NCBI GenBank assembly: GCA_913060475.1 | Contig: CAJXSD010000001.1 | Coordinates: forward strand, 62,001 to 126,000 | Origin: an uncultured Paracoccaceae bacterium | GTDB taxonomy: Bacteria > Pseudomonadota > Alphaproteobacteria > Rhodobacterales > Rhodobacteraceae | DNA: 64,000 nt | Reading direction: 5' to 3' | The notes under the pieces: generated by a model | Database searches by the model: none | The model's input: the letters and a program-made list of their open reading frames with translations, nothing else | Told to the model about the DNA's origin: nothing | In this document: positions 58,437-64,000 of the stretch, in pieces | Position numbering within the stretch: the first letter of the stretch is position 1 | How the letters are laid out: each line of letters starts with the position of its first letter | Translations under genes and position numbers: made by a program

Positions 58437-60068
58437 ATGGCGCATAACCTCTATAATCAGGATCTGGATCGGAATGCGGCAAATTATCAGCCGCTGACAC
58501 CGCTGACATTTTTGGAACGGGCCGCAACGGTCTTTCCCGATTATGTGGCGATCGTGCATGGGTCTGTGCGGCGCACCTATGGCGAATTCTATGAACGCTC
58601 GATCCGGTTGGCCAGTTCCTTGGCGGGTTTGGGGATCGGTCGGGGCGATACGGTGTCTGCGCTGTTGCCCAATACGCCCGCGATGCTGGAATCGCATTAT
58701 GGTGTGCCGATGTCCGGGGCGGTGCTGCATTCGATCAATACCCGGCTGGATCCCGCGATTATCGCGTTCCAGTTGGATCACGCCATGTCCAAGGTCATCA
58801 TCGTGGACGGTGAATTCCTGCCACTGTTGGAACAGGCGTTGGATCTGTGTCAGGTCACGCCCACCATTATTCAGGTGACGGACCCAGAATTTGAAACACC
58901 TGTGCCATTGCATCCCAATGCGCAGGATTATGATGATTTTGTGGCCGCAGGGGATGCAGATTTTGCGTGGTTGATGCCCCTGGATGAATGGGATGCGATT
59001 TCAATCAATTACACCTCTGGCACCACCGGTGACCCCAAGGGGGTGGTGTCGCATCATCGCGGTGCCTATCTGTTGGCGCAGGGCAATGCGTTGACAACAT
59101 TGATGCAAAAACATGCGGTGTACCTGTGGACGCTGCCCATGTTTCATTGCAACGGGTGGTGTTTCCCATGGACCCTATCTGCCATTATCGGCACGCATGT
59201 GTGTTTGCGTCAGGTCCGCGCAGCGCCCATTTGGAATGCGCTGGCAGATCATGGTGTGACGCATCTCTGTGGCGCGCCGATTGTCATGTCGCTGTTGTTG
59301 ACCTGCGATGCTGATGAAAAACGCGCATTGGATCACACGGTCCAATTTTTCACCGCTGCAGCCCCACCACCGGAAAAGGTTCTGGCCGATATGAAACAGG
59401 CCGGGTTTGATGTGACACACCTATATGGTCTGACCGAAACCTATGGCCCCGCTGTGGTAAATGATTGGCATACGGAATGGTCTGATTTGCCCGCCGCACA
59501 GCAGGCCGCGTTGAAATCGCGCCAAGGCGTGCGGTATCTGCCATTGGAACAGTTGGATGTGTTGGATCCCGATACCATGCAGCCGGTGCCCCGCGATGGC
59601 CAAACCATGGGCGAAGTTATGTTTCGCGGCAATGTCGTGATGAAGGGATATTTTCGCAATCCCACCGCAACGCAGGCCGCATTTCAGGGCGGTTGGTTTC
59701 ATTCAGGGGATCTGGGGGTGCGCCATCCCGATGGCTATATCCAGCTAAAGGATCGGTCCAAGGATGTCATTATTTCGGGTGGTGAAAATATATCCTCGAT
59801 CGAGGTCGAAGATGTCCTCTATCAACACCCCGAGGTTCAGGTTGTCGCTGTCGTGGCGCGTCCCGATGATAAATGGGGCGAAACGCCCTGCGCCTTTGTC
59901 GAACGGGTTGCGGGCAGCACCGTCAGCGAAACGGACTTAAACCAGTGGTGTCGTGAAAAACTGGCAGGGTACAAAGTGCCCAAAACTTATGTGTTTCAGG
60001 ACATTCCGCGCACCTCGACCGGGAAAATTCAGAAATTTGTTTTGCGCGAACAGGCCAAGGCACTGTGA
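58437..60068 (+). CDS. Acyl-CoA synthetase (medium/short-chain, DmdB-like context)
   Basis: 543 residues of the ANL superfamily. The ATP loop SINYTSGTTGDPKGVVSHHRGA is near residue 180 (shown here in part), followed by TLPMFHCNGWCFPWTLSA near 225, the LYGLTETYGPAVVND block near 325, HSGDLGVRHPDGYIQLKDRS with KDVIISGGENISSIEVEDVL near 425-455, and the catalytic-lysine motif TSTGKIQKFVLRE near the C terminus. It activates a carboxylate to its CoA thioester. As last gene of the DmdA-like operon it could act on 3-methylmercaptopropionate, as DmdB does, but this branch includes ligases for other short acids. Confidence 0.92.
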   Translation: MAHNLYNQDLDRNAANYQPLTPLTFLERAATVFPDYVAIVHGSVRRTYGEFYERSIRLASSLAGLGIGRGDTVSALLPNTPAMLESHYGVPMSGAVLHSINTRLDPAIIAFQLDHAMSKVIIVDGEFLPLLEQALDLCQVTPTIIQVTDPEFETPVPLHPNAQDYDDFVAAGDADFAWLMPLDEWDAISINYTSGTTGDPKGVVSHHRGAYLLAQGNALTTLMQKHAVYLWTLPMFHCNGWCFPWTLSAIIGTHVCLRQVRAAPIWNALADHGVTHLCGAPIVMSLLLTCDADEKRALDHTVQFFTAAAPPPEKVLADMKQAGFDVTHLYGLTETYGPAVVNDWHTEWSDLPAAQQAALKSRQGVRYLPLEQLDVLDPDTMQPVPRDGQTMGEVMFRGNVVMKGYFRNPTATQAAFQGGWFHSGDLGVRHPDGYIQLKDRSKDVIISGGENISSIEVEDVLYQHPEVQVVAVVARPDDKWGETPCAFVERVAGSTVSETDLNQWCREKLAGYKVPKTYVFQDIPRTSTGKIQKFVLREQAKAL

Positions 60069-60074
60069 TAGTCT

Positions 60075-60110
60075 GATTGGCCCCGATTGCGGATCGCACA
60101 GGGGCCAATC
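60075..60110. terminator. Bidirectional terminator-like hairpin between convergent genes
   Basis: GATTGGCCCC (60075-60084) and GGGGCCAATC (60101-60110) are perfect 10-base arms with a 16-base loop, between the stop of the acyl-CoA ligase and the stop of the PfkB kinase. Confidence 0.8.
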
Positions 60111-60122
60111 GCAGGTTTCAAT

Positions 60123-61055
60123 TTACGATAGATCGCGCTGATAGGGTGGGTTGCACCCTGCGTGTTCGCAATTTTTGGCCGCCGCGTTGGCTGCCTTGGC
60201 GACGATCGCGGCAACCGTGTCATGGGGCAGGGCGCGCAAATCGCGGGCGGTACTGACCGTCAGTTGATTTATTTCGGCCAGCAAGGTACCCATGAATGTA
60301 TCCCCTGCGCCGACCGTATCGACCAAGGGGTTTGCCGTGGCGCTAGGTACGTCAAACAGGGTTTCATTGTGAAACACCCGTGCGCCTTGACTGCCGCGGG
60401 TCAGCACGATGATGCCGGCGGACGCGCTGTCGCAAATTTTGGCAAAGGCGGTGTCCATATCCGTATCCGGCAACAGGTATTCCAAATCCTCGTCGCTGAG
60501 TTTCAGGATATCAGCCGTCTTGATCATGCGCATCAGGCGATCAACATAGGGTGTGCGGTCTTGCACGACGATGGGGCGGGCATTTGGGTCCAGTGATGTC
60601 AGAATACCGCGATCACGGCACTGCATGAAGTAGTCTTCCCAGGCTTGGGCATCCGCACCCTCGATCAAGGCCAATGATCCGATGTGGAAAATTTTGGCGT
60701 GGTCGGGCACACTGTTGCGGATGCTGTCTAAACTGATCAATCGTTCGGCTGTGCCTTGGCGATAAAACTGATAACTGGGGATAGAGGCCACAACAGACAC
60801 GACCGCCAATGATGTCGGGGCCGTTTCGCGGGGCTGGGTTAATGTGACCCCATCTGTCAGCAACCGATTGGCCAATAAATCGCCCAAGGTGTCATTGGAT
60901 ATGGGCGTGGCATAGGCCACCGGCTGCCCCTGTCGGGCGGCGGCCAATGCGCAATTGTAACATGACCCCCCGGGGATTGCGGTATAAACGGGCAGGCCGT
61001 TGTCCGTTCCACTTTGGACGTAATCAATCAGGTTTTCGCCGCCTACAACAATCAT
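60123..61055 (-). CDS. PfkB-family carbohydrate kinase
   Basis: 310 residues of the ribokinase/PfkB family. The N-terminal substrate part opens MIVVGGENLIDYV and contains YTAIPGGSCYNCALAAARQG; the C-terminal signature with the catalytic aspartate is VDTVGAGDTFMGTLLAEI near residue 240-257, followed by a C-terminal AAKNCEHAGCNPP, a fructokinase-like motif with two cysteines. It phosphorylates a sugar (fructose-like or 2-keto sugar); which one is not clear. Its ATG overlaps the stop of the FSA-like gene (ATGA), so the two are translated together. Confidence 0.9.
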   Translation of the reverse strand: MIVVGGENLIDYVQSGTDNGLPVYTAIPGGSCYNCALAAARQGQPVAYATPISNDTLGDLLANRLLTDGVTLTQPRETAPTSLAVVSVVASIPSYQFYRQGTAERLISLDSIRNSVPDHAKIFHIGSLALIEGADAQAWEDYFMQCRDRGILTSLDPNARPIVVQDRTPYVDRLMRMIKTADILKLSDEDLEYLLPDTDMDTAFAKICDSASAGIIVLTRGSQGARVFHNETLFDVPSATANPLVDTVGAGDTFMGTLLAEINQLTVSTARDLRALPHDTVAAIVAKAANAAAKNCEHAGCNPPYQRDLS

Positions 61056-61702
61056 TGTGCTGCCCTTTCAAAATCTTGTGCTGATGTGTCTGTGTGATCG
61101 TCCTGCATCAGGTCACGGGCCAGATCAGGCGACAGGGTGAAACAATCAAATCCCATCTGTGCCAATTCCACGATTTGGTCGCATGTACGCAGTGATGCAA
61201 CCAACGGGCGACAGTCGCCTTGGCCCATCATGCGGGCCATTTGTGCCATAACGCGGTGGGCGTCGATGCCCTGGTCCAGCATGCGACCAAAATAGGGTGC
61301 AATATAGTCTGATCCTATAGCTGCTGCCGCCACGTATTGTTTTGCGCTATAACAGGCCGTCATTAAAATTTTGCCGCCCTGTGATTTCAGGTGGCTGGCA
61401 ATCCCAATCCCAACTGGGGTTAGCGGTATTTTTACGACAGTTGCAATACCAGCGCGTTGCCCGGCATTATATAGGGTATCTGCAAACCGCAGCGCATGAT
61501 TCCGATCGCCCGTGATCTGCCCATGCAATTCCCGCGCGCCCAAATCCGCCGCACGCGCCGCCAGATCGCCCCAATCAATCGCGCCATAGGTCAGCCCCGC
61601 GCGCTGCGCCAGCAGCGGGTTGGTGGTGACGCCATAAAACAGGCCCGTGGGCAATAAACCATCCCACTGCGATGTATCAGCCGTATCCAGATATAGGCGC
61701 AT
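61052..61702 (-). CDS. Transaldolase-family protein, fructose-6-phosphate aldolase type
   Basis: 216 residues from the ATG at 61702. It belongs to the short FSA/TalC-type group: the opening MRLYLDTADTSQWDGL holds the aspartate, GVTTNPLLAQRAGL and ELHGQITGDRNHALRFAD follow, and the Schiff-base lysine lies in TVVKIPLTPVGIG near residue 86-98. SDYIAPYFGRMLDQGID and LVASLRTCDQIVELAQMGFD are also typical. Such enzymes cleave or form fructose-6-phosphate and related sugars. With the PfkB kinase it would form a small sugar-phosphate pathway. An AGGGA site precedes the start, and a perfect palindrome lies upstream. Confidence 0.9.
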   Translation of the reverse strand: MRLYLDTADTSQWDGLLPTGLFYGVTTNPLLAQRAGLTYGAIDWGDLAARAADLGARELHGQITGDRNHALRFADTLYNAGQRAGIATVVKIPLTPVGIGIASHLKSQGGKILMTACYSAKQYVAAAAIGSDYIAPYFGRMLDQGIDAHRVMAQMARMMGQGDCRPLVASLRTCDQIVELAQMGFDCFTLSPDLARDLMQDDHTDTSAQDFERAAQ

Positions 61703-61757
61703 GATATTTTCCCTGTTCCGATGTGCCGCGACCATGGGTAACAATATCAGCTTTGTC

Positions 61758-61782
61758 AATAAATAAACTAAGTTTATTTATT
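61758..61782 (-). promoter_or_regulatory. Perfect 25-bp palindrome upstream of the FSA-PfkB operon
   Basis: AATAAATAAACT and AGTTTATTTATT are perfect 12-base arms around a single A. It lies 56-80 bases before the FSA-like start and 10 bases after the stop of the MntX-type gene. Being AT-rich it is unlikely to be a terminator; it is a good candidate operator for a sugar repressor. Confidence 0.7.
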
Positions 61783-61791
61783 TATGCTGCA

Positions 61792-62928
61792 TTAATTCAT
61801 GAAATATGGGGCCATAAAATGCAGCGCATAGGCTACAATAATTGCCGGCACTGCGGATACCACGGTTGCCGCCAAGGCGGCCCTAGGGTTTAGGGCAATC
61901 GCGGGGAACAGGGCATCGCCGTCATTCGAAATGGCATTGCCCAGCAATGCGGCAAAGGGCACCAGCCCGTTGAGGTATAATGTTGTTACCAAAACCTGTG
62001 GGCCACAGCCCGGGATAAAGCCGATCAAAATCGCAATTATGGGCAGATAGGGGGCCGCAGATTGAAACAGACCTTGCAAATCCAGCCCGGCAAAGGCGAC
62101 CAAATATTCATAGGCCAAATATGCGCCGATGACCCAAAGGGAAATGAAACTCGTTTCTTCGGCCATACGGGTGACGGGGGCGTCTGTGGCATTTGTCATC
62201 GCCATTATCGGGGACAATGCCCAAATCGCCAATCCGACCGCTGTTCCGGTTAACCCGATGGCCATTAATGCCCCATGCGGGATCGCATCATACAGTGGTG
62301 ATTGCACCAATTGCAGAACCCCAATGCCAAACCCTGGCGTGGCCAGCGTCAAAAACGCCATGTCACGTTTGCGCAGCATTCCGATTGCGGGAATTTTCAG
62401 GCCTGTACCATTGGATTGCGCCGCAGGCTGGAACCGCATGGCATCCACGATCCACCCGGTCATGATCCCAATCGCAAAGGACAGGGGCAAAACAACCATG
62501 GCCGCATCCGGGCGCGTTGCGATCAACAAAAACGCAGCATCCCCCATAGTCGCAGTCAACGCCGCCACCACAGAACCAAAGCTGACATGACCCGACGAAT
62601 AGGCCGCCACAACAATCACCGCCCCGCCGCACCCCGGTGTGGCCCCAAACAGGGCGGCCATAGGCACTTGTCCCCAGCGGGCCGATTGCATCACCTGCGC
62701 GATGTCAATTTTGAACACGCGTTCGCTGCCATAGAATAACAACAAGGTCGCGGCCACAAAGACGGACACCTGAAAATAGGCATCCATCATCATGTCACGC
62801 GTGACCTGACCCAATGTATTGGGCACCAGCGCCAGCGCCATCAGAATGCCAGCGATCAACATCCGTTTCCCATTCTGGAACGGCTGCGTTGTATTGGGTG
62901 CAAATTTTATGTCGTCTGTGATGTGCAT
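61792..62928 (-). CDS. mntX: MntX-type manganese transporter (ArsP_2-like, 10-TM)
   Basis: 378 residues from the ATG at 62928, with about ten transmembrane helices in two related halves. Each half carries a PGCG signature: LFGATPGCGGAVIVVAAY (98-101) and IGFIPGCGPQVLVTTLY (306-309). This is the putative manganese transporter family (ArsP_2-like) described in marine roseobacters, vibrios and SAR11 as MntX. It probably moves Mn(II) across the inner membrane. Upstream in-frame sequence back to 62961 does not look like part of the protein. A palindrome lies about 31 bases upstream. Assignment rests on family memory and the twin PGCG motifs. Confidence 0.82.
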   Translation of the reverse strand: MHITDDIKFAPNTTQPFQNGKRMLIAGILMALALVPNTLGQVTRDMMMDAYFQVSVFVAATLLLFYGSERVFKIDIAQVMQSARWGQVPMAALFGATPGCGGAVIVVAAYSSGHVSFGSVVAALTATMGDAAFLLIATRPDAAMVVLPLSFAIGIMTGWIVDAMRFQPAAQSNGTGLKIPAIGMLRKRDMAFLTLATPGFGIGVLQLVQSPLYDAIPHGALMAIGLTGTAVGLAIWALSPIMAMTNATDAPVTRMAEETSFISLWVIGAYLAYEYLVAFAGLDLQGLFQSAAPYLPIIAILIGFIPGCGPQVLVTTLYLNGLVPFAALLGNAISNDGDALFPAIALNPRAALAATVVSAVPAIIVAYALHFMAPYFMN

Positions 62929-62958
62929 TGCGGGCCTGATAAACCTAATACTACAAAA

Positions 62959-62974
62959 CATAGCCTTGGCTATG
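62959..62974 (-). promoter_or_regulatory. Palindrome upstream of the MntX-type gene
   Basis: CATAGCC-TT-GGCTATG has perfect 7-base arms and lies 31-46 bases before the start at 62928. It is a candidate operator for a manganese-responsive regulator (Mur/Fur family); I could not compare it to a measured consensus. Confidence 0.5.
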
Positions 62975-63172
62975 AAAATTGCAACACTAAATAAAATCCA
63001 ATTTGGATCCTTTGGGAAATCACATTTTTGTTAATTCCTGCGTCCGATCTGTATCCGGACTGAATTGTGACCTTTTCCAGGATCTGCGCGAATTTATCAC
63101 CAACACATTGTAACCCCTGATCTGGATGGTTAACTGTTACCGTGCAGATCAAAATGTAGGATGGATGCAAGC

Positions 63173-63631
63173 ATGAAATTAACGGTTGATGGCCGCGCGT
63201 TCGATGTTGATGTCGAACCCGAAATGCCCCTGTTGTGGGTGTTGCGCGATGAATTGGATATCAAGGGTGTGAAATACGGCTGTGGTATCGCGGCCTGTGG
63301 GGCCTGTACGGTGCATATCGACGGGGTGGCCGTGCGGTCGTGCCAAACGGCCGTGGGCGATGTGGATGGCCCTGTGACGACAATCAACGGATTGGGCCAG
63401 CCAGATGCATTGCATGCTGTGCAGGCCGCATGGGTGGAACATCAGGTTGCGCAATGCGGATATTGTCAGTCAGGCCAAATCATGCAGGCGGCCGATTTAT
63501 TGGCGGCGATCCCTGATCCGACCGATACGGATATCGATGATTATATGTCGGGTAATCTGTGCCGCTGCGGTACCTATCCCCGTATTCGTGCCGCGATCAA
63601 AACCGCCGCCAAAACACTGCAAGAGGGATAG
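63173..63631 (+). CDS. 2Fe-2S subunit of a molybdenum hydroxylase (isoquinoline 1-oxidoreductase alpha type)
   Basis: 152 residues. It carries two [2Fe-2S] clusters: the plant-ferredoxin type in [18 protein letters not shown] with a later RSCQTA (residues about 35-60), and the second in [19 protein letters not shown] and [13 protein letters not shown] (about 96-140). This is the small subunit of the xanthine oxidase/isoquinoline oxidoreductase family, which passes electrons from the molybdenum centre. The ATG at 63173 has an AGGATGG stretch upstream; the ATG at 63161 would add four residues. The large subunit gene follows after three bases. Confidence 0.92.
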   Translation: MKLTVDGRAFDVDVEPEMPLLWVLRDELDIKGVKYGCGIAACGACTVHIDGVAVRSCQTAVGDVDGPVTTINGLGQPDALHAVQAAWVEHQVAQCGYCQSGQIMQAADLLAAIPDPTDTDIDDYMSGNLCRCGTYPRIRAAIKTAAKTLQEG

Positions 63632-63634
63632 ACC

Positions 63635-64000
63635 ATGTCACGCATTGGAAAAATTGCCCGCAGAACATTTTTGATTGGCTCGGCCGCAGTGGTCGGGGGC
63701 GTGGCCTTTGGCTACTATATGTATAAACGCGATCCGCATAACCCTTTGTTGAATGATTTGGGGCCAGATCAGGCCGCACTGACGCCCTATGTCAAAATTG
63801 ACGAAACAGGGATCACGCTGATCACGCCCCGCGCGGACAAGGGGCAGGGGGCCTATTCGGTTCAGGCGGCATTACTGGCCGAAGAGCTGGACGTGCGCCT
63901 TGACCAGATCCGTGTGGATCCGGGCGTGCCGCACCCCGCCTATTACAACACCGCCCTATCGCACGAGGCTGTGCCATTTTTGCCCACCGATGATGGTATG
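63635..64000 (+). CDS. Molybdenum hydroxylase large subunit, IorB type (3' end outside window)
   Basis: The first 122 codons are visible and the frame runs off the right edge. It opens with a twin-arginine signal, IARRTFLIGSAAVVGG near residues 7-22, so the enzyme is probably exported or anchored with the 2Fe-2S subunit, as for isoquinoline 1-oxidoreductase beta subunits. After the signal, YVKIDETGITLITPRADKGQ and AALLAEELDVRLDQIRVD match the first part of the molybdopterin-binding large subunit. The substrate cannot be inferred from this much. The cofactor would be of the type for which MobA/MobB-like steps are relevant. Confidence 0.88.
   Translation, partial: MSRIGKIARRTFLIGSAAVVGGVAFGYYMYKRDPHNPLLNDLGPDQAALTPYVKIDETGITLITPRADKGQGAYSVQAALLAEELDVRLDQIRVDPGVPHPAYYNTALSHEAVPFLPTDDGM

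Noticed and set aside
1-64000. CRISPR arrays, insertion sequences, prophage or secretion-system genes
   Set aside because: I looked for regularly spaced repeats, transposase motifs and phage genes and saw none.

Overview
The window looks like a chromosomal segment of a marine alphaproteobacterium of the Rhodobacterales (roseobacter type). This rests on gene content rather than a database search: an aa3-type cytochrome c oxidase subunit IV of the short alphaproteobacterial form, a DmdC-type acyl-CoA dehydrogenase, a DmdA-like demethylase, an ArsP_2/MntX-type manganese transporter, COQ9, YtoQ, DUF1244, PutA without a DNA-binding domain next to a PutR-like Lrp regulator, and a second short GltX. 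Coding density is very high. I see no rRNA, insertion sequence, integrase, phage gene or CRISPR array; one tRNA-Leu(UAA) is present.

Layout. 1-12.5 kb: C-terminal part of an RND permease, DsbD-N-like protein, YqgE, Sua5-type tRNA-modification enzyme, a DmdC-type dehydrogenase coupled to an MBL hydrolase, CtaJ-like COX IV, a lipoprotein, the mobA-mobB-DUF operon, and a two-component pair (soluble hybrid kinase plus OmpR-type regulator). 12.6-21.4 kb: a complete hydrophobic-amino-acid-type (LivGHMF/K) ABC importer flanked on both sides by acyl-CoA ligase family genes, suggesting import of a carboxylic acid that is activated to its CoA thioester. 21.3-28.6 kb: DadA-like oxidase, Tat-exported MBL protein, gltX, MATE exporter, DUF1244, pyruvate kinase with a LacI-type (CceR-like) operator. 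28.7-34.7 kb: rpmI-rplT, then pheS, a glutamine amidotransferase-ASCH fusion, pheT, ytoQ. 34.8-40.6 kb: mscL, ald with a divergent Lrp regulator, GMC oxidoreductase, PPK2, an AT-rich patch with one unidentified ORF, rpsU.

40.6-51 kb: coq9, quinone oxidoreductase, hrpB, DUF3108, meaB, rpmB, a copper-associated pair (CPxC protein and PCuAC chaperone), LMW phosphatase, DsrE-like, DUF2177, suhB, rhomboid. 51-60 kb: putA with divergent Lrp regulator, tRNA-Leu, another Lrp regulator, and a four-gene operon (DmdA-like, OsmC, ECHDC3-like crotonase, acyl-CoA ligase). 60-64 kb: a small sugar-phosphate operon (FSA-like transaldolase plus PfkB kinase) behind a perfect 25-bp palindrome, an MntX-type transporter with a palindrome in its leader, and the start of a molybdenum hydroxylase (2Fe-2S subunit plus Tat-targeted large subunit) that would need the MobA/MobB functions encoded earlier.

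Most of the window is housekeeping. The most interesting items are the amidotransferase-ASCH fusion embedded in the phe-tRNA synthetase locus, the DmdA-like operon with a crotonase lacking both catalytic glutamates, the ligase-flanked importer with a PaaK-like protein lacking the usual ATP loop, a G-quadruplex/long-hairpin element between two importer genes, and an unlisted 59-residue two-helix membrane protein inside the importer operon.
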